A stretch of DNA of 32,073 bases from DASQDN01 sp035630195 (GTDB lineage: Bacteria > Acidobacteriota > Terriglobia > Bryobacterales > Bryobacteraceae): positions 1-32,073 of the forward strand of contig DASQLD010000106.1 of NCBI GenBank assembly GCA_035630195.1. The letters run 5' to 3'. This document shows positions 1 through 9,100 of this stretch, in pieces. Made by a program: the position numbers and the translations under genes. The notes beneath the pieces were generated by a model, which was given only the letters and a program-made list of their open reading frames with translations, was not told where the DNA came from and did no database searches. How positions within the stretch are numbered: position 1 is the first letter of the stretch; every line of letters starts with the position of its first letter.

Positions 1-218
1 GACAAGCCCTCCAGCCGGTCAAGTGACCATTCCGTGATGCTGCTCATCGTGTGATCTTTGCTTTTCCAGTGCAGCGTTAATTGCACACGCTCGCCCTCTC
101 GCGCCCTCAGGCTCCACTCTCCAATAATTTCGAGGTGTGCGGCGTGGCCTGGCGCGGTTCCCAGGAATAGTAAGCCGATTGCAAACACACCAGTCGCGTA
201 CCCTCGGATACGAATCAT
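1..218 (-). CDS. Secreted protein of unknown function, N-terminal part (runs off the window)
   Basis: Reading the minus strand from an ATG at 218 gives an open frame to the window edge (72 codons). It begins MIRIRGYATGVFAIGLLFLG and continues to an A-x-A-like cleavage site (GHAAH), a clear Sec signal peptide. The mature part starts LEIIGEWSLRAREGERVQL. An AAGGA stretch lies about 9 bases before the ATG. The gene follows the BlaR1 gene on the same strand after 31 bases, so it is probably the third gene of the BlaI-BlaR1 transcript. Inference from memory of acidobacterial loci: secreted proteins with a similar start and the same repeats as the BlaR1 tail often follow blaR1, but the informative part lies outside the window. 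Confidence 0.6.
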   Translation of the reverse strand, partial: MIRIRGYATGVFAIGLLFLGTAPGHAAHLEIIGEWSLRAREGERVQLTLHWKSKDHTMSSITEWSLDRLEGL

Positions 219-249
219 AGGGTGGTCCTTTTCTGTACTGATAGCGAAC

Positions 250-1830
250 CTAGTTGGTTTCCTTGGAATCCAAGATCCCGAAGTGTTTGAGCTGAATATA
301 CTGCTCAAGTTGAAGATCGCGGAGGCCGCTCTTGCGCGCTTCGCTGATGAAATCCGGCGTGACTCCAGCGATACGCAAGCTGAGCAGATCCTTGGCGGAG
401 ACCTTATTGAATCCGAGCATTTTTAATGGCTCCAGTTGCGATGGATCGGCCCCGTGGATCTTCAGCGCAATCAGATCATCGAAATCGAGGCCGGTTAGAC
501 CTTGCTGTTTCCAGGAGCCGGCGAACTCGGAAGTCACCCCGTGAATGCGCGCAGCCACTGCCTGATCGGGATCTAGGGGGTAACCCATGGCGCGCAACTC
601 TTTGACAGTTTCGGCGTTTACCCCGTGAATTCGAAACGCCACCAACTGGTCCGGATTGGGCGACCATCCAAGAGATTTGATTTCCGCAATGTAGTTGGCA
701 TCCACGCCGTGAATCTTCATGGCGATCAACTGATCTACCGTCACATCACGAAAACCCGCGTTGCGGATCTGGTCGATAAAGCTTCCCTGATTTTTCTCAG
801 CCAGTACGGGCTTCGCGGTCGCGGGGGCAACTGGCGTCGTGGTTTGCGACGTCGATGTTTGGGGCGCTGCCCAGATAAAGACTGCGGCGCTTGCCACAGT
901 GAGCGCTGTGATTCCAAAAGGAGCGACCGGCCGAACCATTCGCCTAGGCGCGATCAATCGTTCGATTCGATTCAGCAACGATCCACCGTTGGCGGCCATT
1001 CTCAGTTCGGGCATGTTACTGCGAAACTGTTCGAGGTCGGCCAGCGCACGCGCATAGACGATCGGGTCGCCACATACCGAAACGGCGAGATCATCACAGC
1101 AGTTCTCGCGTTCCTCGCGCATTCTTCGGCCCACCCACCATACGCCAGGATGATAGAAAAACAGCGTCTCCACCGAACTCTGCAACAAATTAATCAAATA
1201 GTCATGCCGCCGCACGTGAGCCAGTTCGTGCGCGATCAACGCTTCAATCTGGCCGGGTCCGAGTTGCAGAAGAGCATTGGCGGGCACGAGGACAACAGGC
1301 CGCAGCCAACCGACTACCGAAGGCACGTCGGCGATGGCCGATTCGTAAATGTGGACCGCACGCCTGAGATGCAACCGAGCCACAACTGCGTCGATCCTTT
1401 GCTGCCAGGCGCTGTCCAGTTTTCGAATCGAATGACGGCGGCAACGCTCCACCATCACCCACTGCACGATCAGCCGCGTCGACAATGCTGTTACTCCAGT
1501 GATCCAGACATAGACTAGCCAAGGCAGATAGCTCGTTAGAGGCAGATACGCTTGGATCGCCGAAGCGCCCGTTACTGACGAAGGCGATGGCATCGAAGCC
1601 GTGGCCGTCAATAGTGTCTGCTGATGAGCAACTGGTGTACTCACGAGACGGGCGAAAGTCATGACGGCGCAGCTAAGCATCAGCAGCATCGCAACAGAAG
1701 CGAGGGAGTATCGAATTCGGGCCGATGCGCGACGAGCCGCAGCGTCAGCTATGGCGAATACTACGAAGATGATCGCGCCCTCCCATAGGAAGTGAATTAG
1801 AGTCCACCCGGTCGCATCGAGCAGTGTCAT
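250..1830 (-). CDS. BlaR1-like M56 metalloprotease sensor with C-terminal helical repeats
   Basis: A 526-aa integral membrane protease of the BlaR1/MecR1 (peptidase M56) family. Predicted membrane segments lie near residues 10-30, 41-63, 99-124 and 300-322. The zinc site is HELAH at 201-205, with a likely third ligand in ERENCCDD at 240-247. In the known family, signal-induced cleavage by this domain leads to destruction of the BlaI repressor. The usual penicillin-binding sensor domain is missing. In its place residues about 350-520 hold six degenerate repeats of about 30 residues built round 'L(I/V)A.(K/R)IHGV' and 'E(I/L)...G(W/Y/F)'. The gene overlaps the upstream blaI by 4 bases (ATGA), so the two are translationally coupled. 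What the repeats sense is unknown; antibiotic sensing cannot be assumed. Confidence 0.9.
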   Translation of the reverse strand: MTLLDATGWTLIHFLWEGAIIFVVFAIADAAARRASARIRYSLASVAMLLMLSCAVMTFARLVSTPVAHQQTLLTATASMPSPSSVTGASAIQAYLPLTSYLPWLVYVWITGVTALSTRLIVQWVMVERCRRHSIRKLDSAWQQRIDAVVARLHLRRAVHIYESAIADVPSVVGWLRPVVLVPANALLQLGPGQIEALIAHELAHVRRHDYLINLLQSSVETLFFYHPGVWWVGRRMREERENCCDDLAVSVCGDPIVYARALADLEQFRSNMPELRMAANGGSLLNRIERLIAPRRMVRPVAPFGITALTVASAAVFIWAAPQTSTSQTTTPVAPATAKPVLAEKNQGSFIDQIRNAGFRDVTVDQLIAMKIHGVDANYIAEIKSLGWSPNPDQLVAFRIHGVNAETVKELRAMGYPLDPDQAVAARIHGVTSEFAGSWKQQGLTGLDFDDLIALKIHGADPSQLEPLKMLGFNKVSAKDLLSLRIAGVTPDFISEARKSGLRDLQLEQYIQLKHFGILDSKETN

Positions 1831-2216
1831 TTCGTTTTCCCCTCGCAGTCGTCGAGCATTTTCCGAATCTGGGCGAGTTCGTCCGCGCTGGCGCGATCAG
1901 TCGCAAGGGCTCGCATCGCTAATTGCAGCGGGGAGCCACCGAATGCTCTCGCAGCCAAGTCGCGAATCAACTGGCTTTGTGTTGTCTCCTGTGGCAGTGC
2001 GGCCTCGTAGACGTGCACGCGATGAACCTCGTCGCGTTGCACAAGGCCTTTTTCCACCATGATCTGTAAGAACTTGAGGACGGTTGTGTAACCCGTGGGT
2101 CTTCTCAGATTCAGTTCGTCGTGTACTTCGCGGACTGTCGATCGACCGCGTTCCCAAAGGACGCTGAGAATTTCCAACTCGGCATCAGTGGGTCGAACGT
2201 TGTTGCCGCGTGACAT
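1827..2216 (-). CDS. BlaI/MecI-family transcriptional repressor
   Basis: 129 residues, the normal size for the family. The N-terminal winged helix runs roughly from residue 8 to 80 (PTDAELEILSVLWERGRSTV, then GYTTVLKFLQIMVEKGLV), which is the characteristic BlaI/MecI DNA-binding signature. The C-terminal helices (about 85-125) match the dimerisation and cleavage region. The start ATG at 2216 lies just downstream of two tandem operator-like palindromes (2228-2265), so autoregulation is expected. It is the first gene of the blaI-blaR1 unit. By family knowledge it represses its own operon until BlaR1 triggers its proteolysis. Confidence 0.93.
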   Translation of the reverse strand: MSRGNNVRPTDAELEILSVLWERGRSTVREVHDELNLRRPTGYTTVLKFLQIMVEKGLVQRDEVHRVHVYEAALPQETTQSQLIRDLAARAFGGSPLQLAMRALATDRASADELAQIRKMLDDCEGKTK

Positions 2217-2227
2217 GGATTGAGTCT

Positions 2228-2265
2228 AAACGAATCTTTTCGTAGGTCAACGAATTTTTTCGTAG
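2228..2265. promoter_or_regulatory. Tandem BlaI-type operators
   Basis: Two near-identical palindromic units sit head to tail at a 20-bp pitch, about two helical turns. The first is AAACGAATCTTTTCGTAGG (2228-2246) and the second is AACGAATTTTTTCGTAG (2249-2265). Each has the dyad CGAA-N4-TTCG, and the arms TACGAA/TTCGT extend it. They lie 12-49 bases upstream of the blaI start and between blaI and the divergent PspC gene. The dyad form and position fit BlaI/MecI binding sites. Binding itself is inferred. Confidence 0.7.
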
Positions 2266-2345
2266 ACAACACGGTTACTTGGCTTCTATTCGCGGCGAAC
2301 TCTTTTGGGTCCGGCTACGTATTCTACGACGAGGAGAGTGTATTC

Positions 2346-2666
2346 ATGTTTTGTACGAATTGCGGCGTACAACTAGAGGAAAGAGATAGTTACTGTTTTG
2401 AATGCGGGACAGCGACGAGCCGAGCGAAGGCGCCTCAAAGCCAGAAGCCGCTGTTTCGCTCGATCTCCAACAAGAAGGTAGCGGGTATCTGCGGCGGTCT
2501 GGCTGAATATTTGAACATGGACTCGACTGTCGTCCGCCTCCTGTGGGTGGTATTTTCGCTTGCCATTCCGCCTGCGGGATTACTCGGGTACATCATTGCG
2601 TGGATAGTGATACCGAAGGAACCGTATCCGGTGGGATTCACGACGGCAAGTGTGCCGCAGACGTAG
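2346..2666 (+). CDS. Zinc-ribbon plus PspC-domain membrane protein
   Basis: 106 residues. Residues 1-25 form a zinc ribbon with two CxxC-type knuckles (CTNCG and CFECG). A short linker leads to a PspC domain at about 40-95: the conserved KKVAGICGGLAEYLNMD block followed by a hydrophobic segment (LLWVVFSLAIPPAGLLGYII) ending IVIPKEP. The ATG at 2346 was preferred to an upstream in-frame start at 2220 because GAGGAGAG sits 7-14 bases before it and because translation from 2220 would run through the BlaI operators. PspC proteins are membrane-stress-associated; this short form with an N-terminal ribbon is common in environmental bacteria. It may share the operator region with blaI. Confidence 0.85.
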   Translation: MFCTNCGVQLEERDSYCFECGTATSRAKAPQSQKPLFRSISNKKVAGICGGLAEYLNMDSTVVRLLWVVFSLAIPPAGLLGYIIAWIVIPKEPYPVGFTTASVPQT

Positions 2667-2668
2667 TT

Positions 2669-3205
2669 CTAGGAATCCCGTGGATCTGTCCGCAGCGATC
2701 TCCGCAACTTCAGCCCGATGAGGCTCGCCGCGCCGATCGCCATCATTGTCAGCCCATTCGGTTCGGGAACTTCATCCGCTCGGATAAAGCCGGCTCCGTC
2801 ATCACTGACAAGGGTGTTTACGCTGTAAGCCACAACTGAGCTTTCGATGGTGTGCAGGCCGGGACTTACGAAGGCGGTTCCACGGCTTAAATGAGGATCG
2901 GCCCAGACAGTTTCGAAGGAGAACGTCCCGGTTTCATCGGAGGCACCGGGCACGGGAATGTGGGTGAGATACGGCACACCGTCTACGATGAACTGAAACT
3001 CATCACCTTCATACCCCATATCCACGACGCGGATGGTGCTGGGACCGGCGGCCAGGTACTCGTAAATGGGAATCACCGTGGGCGTGTTGTCGTTGGGAGC
3101 CCCAAAAGTGAACATGGATGCCACACCGGGGGTCAAGGTGGCTGCGCAAAGAGTAGGTTGCGCAGCAAGAAACAAGGCCACTGCAACGATCACACGACGT
3201 TTCAT
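2669..3205 (-). CDS. PEP-CTERM sorted exported protein
   Basis: 178 residues with a Sec signal peptide (MKRRVIVAVALFLAAQPTLC, cleavage near residue 21). A compact beta-rich body follows. The C-terminus is a textbook PEP-CTERM tag: VPEPNGLTM, a hydrophobic helix (AIGAASLIGL), then basic KLRRSLR. By family knowledge such proteins are processed by an exosortase and reach the cell surface or exopolysaccharide matrix. No exosortase is present in the window. The gene converges with the PspC gene with only 2 bases between stop codons. The body resembles no enzyme I recognise. Confidence 0.88.
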   Translation of the reverse strand: MKRRVIVAVALFLAAQPTLCAATLTPGVASMFTFGAPNDNTPTVIPIYEYLAAGPSTIRVVDMGYEGDEFQFIVDGVPYLTHIPVPGASDETGTFSFETVWADPHLSRGTAFVSPGLHTIESSVVAYSVNTLVSDDGAGFIRADEVPEPNGLTMMAIGAASLIGLKLRRSLRTDPRDS

Positions 3206-3257
3206 GATTCGACTCCGTAAGGATTCTAGTCGGCGCCCTTATGCAAGTCAATCCAAG

Positions 3258-3271
3258 AAAAGAATTCTTTT
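3258..3271. promoter_or_regulatory. Perfect 14-bp palindrome upstream of the PEP-CTERM gene
   Basis: AAAAGAATTCTTTT is fully self-complementary and lies 53 bases upstream of the PEP-CTERM start, within the 3206-3384 gap. It could be a regulator site or, followed by a T-rich stretch, part of a weak hairpin. Its function is unknown. Confidence 0.25.
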
Positions 3272-3384
3272 GCGGTTTTTTGAAGGACTTTTCTTAGTTC
3301 GGCGAAGACGCGTGAGTGTCCATACAGACGAATACGGGATGCAATACAAACATAGTCGGCGGCATGATTTGGGAGAATGCGTTC

Positions 3385-4321
3385 ATGACGCTCGCATTGT
3401 TGCTTCTATTCGCTTTCGCGCAGAGGGACTCATTTTGAGGAGCTTGCAAGGCGGTTCGAAAACGATCGCAATCAGGCCGCGGATGAAAGGATTAGACCGA
3501 TAGACGGGCGGGCGGGGGTTCCCATGTTCGAGTACTCGTTCACAAGTCCAGTTGGCGGTCGAGTTCCCGGAATCCTTGTGACGCCGCTGGGGAGTGGCCC
3601 ATATCCTTTTACCTTTACGGACATTGGATGATGAAAGGCTCCGCCCTGCGAAACATAGAGAGTTCCTTGATGTAGCGACAGTTATGGTGCGAGCGGGATC
3701 GGTGTGTCTTCTGCTCGATTCGCCACTGGTCCGACCGGGAGTCGAAGAAGACTTCGACCCCGGAGTGGCCAAGGCCCGATGGCGGCACTAAGATGGCGCG
3801 AGAATGGAGATGCGCTATTGATTTGATGCTTGTACGGAAAGACGTGGATGCGGCTCGCGTGGCTTATGTCGGGCACAGCTTTGGCGCAGGTGTCGGAGCG
3901 AAATTGACAGGAGTCGAGAAGCGCATTCAATCGTTGGTCCTGATGGAAACATGTACTCGCTACGTGGGTATATTTACGACGATCAGAACGCGGAGATGGA
4001 GGCTGAGCGCGAAAAGTTGGGCGAGGAATGGATTCGGGATACTTTCACGACTCTTTCGTGGGACGATTCGAAGTCATTCGTTCAACGGTCGGAGCCAGCG
4101 GCAGTGTTCCTGCAGAATGGCCGCTTCGAGAAGCCTATAACCGGAGCGCATTGTCAGACGAAGCTTCGCATATTTCCCGGAGCCGAAGAGGCTGGACTTA
4201 CGACGCCGGTCACGAAATGAACGCTACCGGCCGCCGGAAACGGGCCGAATGGCTGCAAAAGCGACTGCGGCTTGGAGACCTCGACAACGACGCGTTGGAT
4301 GCCATTCCACAACTCAAGTAA
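3385..4321 (+). pseudogene. Decayed secreted alpha/beta hydrolase (dienelactone-hydrolase-like)
   Basis: Pieces of one hydrolase can be read in order, but they change frame about six times. The segments are: signal peptide MTLALLLLFAFAQRDS (3385-3433); ...PVGGRVPGILVTPLGSG (3431-3610); YGHWMMKGSALRN (3607-3656); EFLDVATVMVRAGSVCLLLD (about 3651-3789); the RKDVDAARVAYVGHSFGAG block with nucleophile motif GHSFG (3793-3950); YIYDDQNAEMEAEREKLGEE through PAAVFLQ (3951-4150); and WTYDAGHEMNA with the catalytic His (to 4321). Roughly 15 residues seem to be missing near 3785. Strand and order are kept throughout, so this is a single gene that has accumulated indels. An active enzyme cannot be made. 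In the intact family the product would be an exported esterase or hydrolase. Confidence 0.85.
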
Positions 4322-4345
4322 GGAACTGCGTTACGTTGATTGAGA

Positions 4346-4741
4346 ATGAAATTCGCATTGCTTATGCTCGCGGCGTTCGGGCTGGCTCAGGCTGCTGACA
4401 CGGCATATATCGTCGGAATGTATTCGTCGAAAGATACGCGTGGTCTGGGCGGGTGGTTCCTGATGAAGGTGGATGGGAAGAAGGTCGCTAGCCTTCGCTT
4501 TCCGACTTACTACCGGCTGGAGGTACCGCCGGGAGTTTATAACATCACGATGGACGATAAGGACCGGCCGCCGATTCTCTGCCATTTGATAGCGGGAGAG
4601 AGTTGCTACGTCCGCGCGAAGTTGGTGGGACGTGAGAATTCTCCGGAAGTGCATTTGATGTCCCCACATGAAGCGGCTGTTGAGTTGCAGCGACTGCTTC
4701 CGATCGAACAAGAGAAGATCTATATGAAAGTTTGGAAATAA
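4346..4741 (+). CDS. Small secreted DUF2846-like protein
   Basis: 131 residues beginning with a Sec signal peptide (MKFALLMLAAFGLAQA, cleavage after AQA). The mature domain of about 110 residues has the pattern 'VDGKKVASLRFPTYYRLEVP', 'PGVYNI' and 'LIAGESCYVRAKL', which resembles DUF2846-type beta-sandwich proteins that present a value or structure and are often lipoproteins; no lipobox is seen here. An in-frame TTG at 4340 is an alternative start; neither start has a good ribosome site. It ends 4 bases before the sulfatase, so the two are probably co-transcribed. Function unknown. Confidence 0.72.
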   Translation: MKFALLMLAAFGLAQAADTAYIVGMYSSKDTRGLGGWFLMKVDGKKVASLRFPTYYRLEVPPGVYNITMDDKDRPPILCHLIAGESCYVRAKLVGRENSPEVHLMSPHEAAVELQRLLPIEQEKIYMKVWK

Positions 4742-4745
4742 GCTT

Positions 4746-6188
4746 ATGAATCGTCGCTCTTTCCTGAGTAACTCAACGCTTGCAGCCGCGGGCTTAGCCG
4801 TTCCGCAGATTGCGCTCTCGCGCGATGCGAAAAAGCCGAATGTCATCCTCATTATGTCGGACGATCTTGGATACGAATGCCTTGGATGCAATGGCGGCAC
4901 GTCGTATAAGACGCCTCACCTTGATGCGCTGGCCGCTTCGGGCATTCGATTTCGCCACGCTTACGCTCAGCCGCTATGCGCGCCTACGCGGCTGCAGTTG
5001 ATGACCGGACAGTACAATTTTCGGAACTATGAAGCGTTTGGGATTCTGAACCCGAAAGAGAAAACGTTTGGACATCTGATGCAAGGCGCCGGCTACAAGA
5101 CGTGCATCGCTGGGAAATGGCAGATGTACAGCTATAACCCGCCCGATTATCAGCCGGAATGGCGAGGCAAGGGCATGCTGCCGAAGGACAGCGGCTTTGA
5201 TCAGTATTGCCTTTGGCACGCAGGTCATACAGAAGACAAAGGCTCACGTTATGCCGACCCTATGGTCATGCAAAATGGGGCGCTTCGGACGGTGCAGGGC
5301 GCGTACGGGGAAGATGTGTTCGTCTCGTTCCTATCGGAATTTATGAAGCGGGAGAAAGAGCATCCTTTCTTTGTCTACTATCCGATGGCGTTGACCCATG
5401 CGCCATTCACGGCGACGCCGCGCAGCCGTGAGTGGGCCAGGGGTGACAGACAGAAAGCGGATCCGAAGTTCTTCGGCGATATGGTCGCGTACATGGACGA
5501 ATGTGTCGGGCGTGTCGTTCAGCAAGTGGATCAGCTCGGCCTGCGCGAGAACACGATCATTCTTTTCTTTAGCGATAACGGGAGTCCGCGCGAGATTACA
5601 TCGCGTATGGGAGAGCATGTTATTCGCGGCGGGAAAGGCGACACGACGAACGCCGGAACGCATGTGCCGATGATCGCGAATTGGAAAGGGACCGCTCCGA
5701 GCGACAAGGTTTCGGATGATCTGATCGATTCGACCGACTTCCTTCCAACGCTCGCTGCGATCGCAGGTTCGAAGATCCCTGGCAATTTTATCGCTGACGG
5801 CCGCAGCTTTTATTCGCAATTGCGCGGTCAGAAAGGATCTGCGCGGGAGTGGATCTATTGCCATTACGATCCGCGGCCGGGCTGGGATAAAGATAAATTC
5901 TCACTCAAGATCTTTGCTCGCGACCAACAGTACAAGCTGTACAGCACTGGCGAGTTGTTCGACGTCGCCGCGGACGAGTCAGAAAAACATCCTTTGCCCG
6001 AGCAAGGTGAGACGAGCGCCGTCAAGAGTGCTCGTCTGCGCCTGGGTCGAGTACTTCGCGACATGAATGGCAAACTGCGGAAGTCAGAACTGAATCCGCA
6101 ACGCGAACCGGAAGATGCGCTCGTCGGTGCGAGCGCTGGTGATCGACATGAAGTTGCCGAGATCGGTAATGGTCCCGTTGGCGCTTAG
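4746..6188 (+). CDS. Tat-exported sulfatase
   Basis: 480 residues. A twin-arginine leader (NRRSFLSNSTLAAAGLAVP) is followed by the alkaline-phosphatase-fold start PNVILIMSDDLG (metal ligands D39/D40). The sulfatase signature LCAPTRLQLMTGQ contains Cys78 in C-x-P-x-R, the residue that becomes formylglycine in active enzymes. FFSDNGS supplies further metal ligands. The enzyme should hydrolyse sulfate esters in the periplasm; the substrate is unknown. No anaerobic sulfatase-maturating enzyme is nearby, so the modifying enzyme must be encoded elsewhere. The last 35 codons (from about 6084) are antisense to the convergent TonB receptor gene and look unlike a normal sulfatase end, so the original stop has probably been lost. 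Confidence 0.92.
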   Translation: MNRRSFLSNSTLAAAGLAVPQIALSRDAKKPNVILIMSDDLGYECLGCNGGTSYKTPHLDALAASGIRFRHAYAQPLCAPTRLQLMTGQYNFRNYEAFGILNPKEKTFGHLMQGAGYKTCIAGKWQMYSYNPPDYQPEWRGKGMLPKDSGFDQYCLWHAGHTEDKGSRYADPMVMQNGALRTVQGAYGEDVFVSFLSEFMKREKEHPFFVYYPMALTHAPFTATPRSREWARGDRQKADPKFFGDMVAYMDECVGRVVQQVDQLGLRENTIILFFSDNGSPREITSRMGEHVIRGGKGDTTNAGTHVPMIANWKGTAPSDKVSDDLIDSTDFLPTLAAIAGSKIPGNFIADGRSFYSQLRGQKGSAREWIYCHYDPRPGWDKDKFSLKIFARDQQYKLYSTGELFDVAADESEKHPLPEQGETSAVKSARLRLGRVLRDMNGKLRKSELNPQREPEDALVGASAGDRHEVAEIGNGPVGA

Positions 6189-9100
6189 CCGCATATTCGA
6201 TACATTGGCGCCGGGATTGTTGAAGTGCGGTGTGTTCGAAGCGTTGAATGCTTCGGCGCGGAACTGAAGCTGGAACCGCTCGCGGATCGGGAAGGTCCGG
6301 AATAGCGACAGGTCCGTGTTGATCACCCCGGGTCCACGGAGAATGTTGCGTCCGGAGCTTCCGTATCGTCTATCGGTCACAGCGCGGAAGGCCAGTGGAT
6401 CGAAGAAGGCGACGTTGCGGCCGATACCGCCTAACTTCTCGACCTCTGGCAGAACCTGATCGGCGGTCTGCGCGTTGCCTGGGGCGTTCAAGGAAGTCCC
6501 TGCGGACGTGACGGTGAAGGGTGTCCCGCTATATGCGCTGAAGTTCCCATTGACCTGCCAGTCGCGGGTGAGCATCGAAACGAATCCACCGTTGGCCCAT
6601 TTCTTTCCAGGGCCGAAAGGCATTTCATATACCCAGCCGAGTTGCAAGATGTGCGTTCGATCGTATCCGGCAAGCGCTCGATTGCGATCGAGCACTTCAG
6701 GATGGTTCCACATAACGTTGGCCCAACCATCTTCGTCCGTAGAGTTGATGGCCTTCGAGAACGTGTAGGCGCCCTTTAGAGTCAAGCCGCCCATATTACG
6801 GTTCACCGAGAATTGCGCGGAATGATAATTCGCGCTCAGCCAACCATCCCACATGGAAGTGACGGCGGTACGTCGGAATTGAGGGTACAGAGGCTTTCCA
6901 GTGTTGCCTCCGCCAACCGGGGCTGCGTTGATATCGCGATCGGCAAGCTGATTTGTGGTCTGCGTTCCCACATACCCGGCGGATACAACTGTTTCGCCCG
7001 GCAGTCGACGTTCCAAGATGAAATTCCAGGACTGGATGTATCCACGGTTCAGAGTCCCAGCCCATGGGCTACGCGTGTCGACAGTCACTGGGAGTGGGGC
7101 AAAACCCGGAGTGAGATCGGGTCCGGTGAAGGGCGGAATTCCCTGCTCCAGCGGTCCGAATGGCGCAAACGTGTTTGAGCCGACGAATGTTTGCGAGATG
7201 GTTGCAGGATACGGCCCACGCAGAGGACGCGAGAACGGCAGCGGATCATATGTGATGCCGTAGCCCGAGCGAATCACGGTATCTGCTCCGAGGCGATACG
7301 CGAATCCGACTCGGGGGGCGAACATTGTCTTGCTGACATTGATCCCGACGTTATCGGGATTATCGCCGCGGCGACCGAATAAAACGAGGTTTGTTGTCGG
7401 GTCGTAGCGTTCGAGACCGCGATCGGCGCGCGTCATCAGCGGATAGTATTCGTAGCGAAGACCAAGGGAAAGCGTGAGATTCTGCGTGGCCTGCCAGCGA
7501 TCGCGTATGTATGTTCCGAATTGCCACTCTCTTCCGCTCATCGTGAGATGCTGCAGGCTCTTGCCCATGCTGATGGGTGAACCAAGAAGAAACGCAGCAT
7601 ATGCGTTGAACTGATTTGGAGCGGCGGCTCCAGTCGCATTGAGCGCTGTTTCTCCACCGCTGAAGGTGAACAAGCCGCGCGGATTGTTGAGCTCGGGCTG
7701 CCAGTGATTTAGTTGATGACGCACAACGTCGAGGCCAACGCGCAGATCGTGCTTACCGGCGAGGATTCCGACGTTGTTATTGATAGTGAAGCTTTGGTCG
7801 GCATAGGTATTCGGACGAGGATTGTCGCTATTGCCAAGGGTTGTGTACCCGTTGATCGCGAATGCGGGCATTCCACTTTGGCGCGGATCGGGTCCGTTGG
7901 TGCCGGGAATGCCGAGAACGTCGAGGCCGAAGTTGGTCCCGAAGTCCGGATTCGTTCCACGCTGCTCCAATCGTGTCCAGCCGACATTTCCGTCGACGAC
8001 AATCTGCGGCGAAACCGTGAAGGTATGACCGATGGTCGCAATCTGCACTAATGTGTTTGCGGTTCCTGGAGAGCTGCCCGTGCAGACGGCCGATCCGCCT
8101 GCTTCGCCAAGAGAAAACGGACACGAACCTACTGCGTCCATCGCGCTGTATTTTGCGAATAGGGCGTGACGATCCGAGCGATTCCAGTTCACCTTGGCAT
8201 CGTAGTTCTGACGATCGAACACGAGGGTACCCGCGCTAAAGTAGTTCGCCGTCGTGCCGGGAAGGTTGGGTTGTGGGATCAGATCCTGCATCTTTCGCGA
8301 GATGGCGCTCTGCCGGTTCAACGGAATGATGTTGTTGGGAAAAGGCGTACGACCGGCGCCGTTGGCGTCTCCGGTGGCCGGGTCGTAAATGGTGGAGTAA
8401 GCAGTGAAATCCCCTCTGCGGATGTCGTCGGTCGGCACTGTGAAAAAGCCATTGGCTGCTGTGCGTTCCCACATGCCTTCCCAACCGCCGAAGAAGAACA
8501 ACTTGTTGCGCAGGATTGGTCCGCCAAAAGTGGCGCCATCCATGTTGCGGCTGCTGCGTGGCTGTTCGCCGACCTGGAAGAAGTTTCTGGCCTTGAGGTG
8601 GTTGTTCGTGTGATAGCCGAAGGCGGAACCATGAAACTCATTAGTTCCGGACTTGGTCACGACAGTGATCGCTGCCCCGCCCGCCAAGCCTTGCTCGGCG
8701 TCGAAGTTATTGGTCGCGATGCTTACCGTCTCCACGGTTTCCTGCGGCGCCACATACGCTACATGATGAGGCAGCCACAGATAGACATTTACCGCGCCAT
8801 CGAGGCGAGTGCTGTTGTTGTTTTTAGCGGTCCCGTTGATGTTGGTAGCGAGGCCGCGCGCAGGAGCGCCCTGAATGCTGTTCTGCGTATCGGCAGGTGT
8901 GGCGCCGGGAACGAGGTTAATGAGACTTTGGTAGTTCCGATATGCGCCAGTCGGGAGATCCATCACTTCTTTCGTCGTGAGTTCAGAGTGGACGTCGGCT
9001 TTATCGCTTTGGAGCAGCGCGGCCGACGCTGATACAGTTATCTGCTCCGTGGTCGCGCCGACTTCGAGTCGAATATCGGTGCGCGTGACGGAATTGACGG

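Noticed and set aside
625..1518. 297-codon plus-strand ORF
   Set aside because: It is the antisense of blaR1; composition is Arg/His-rich and no domain is recognisable.
2220..2345. N-terminal extension of the PspC protein
   Set aside because: It would translate through the operator region and lacks a ribosome site; the ATG at 2346 has a good one and begins the zinc ribbon.
8166..9032. 288-codon plus-strand ORF
   Set aside because: Antisense of the first TonB receptor, with no recognisable motif and no ribosome site.
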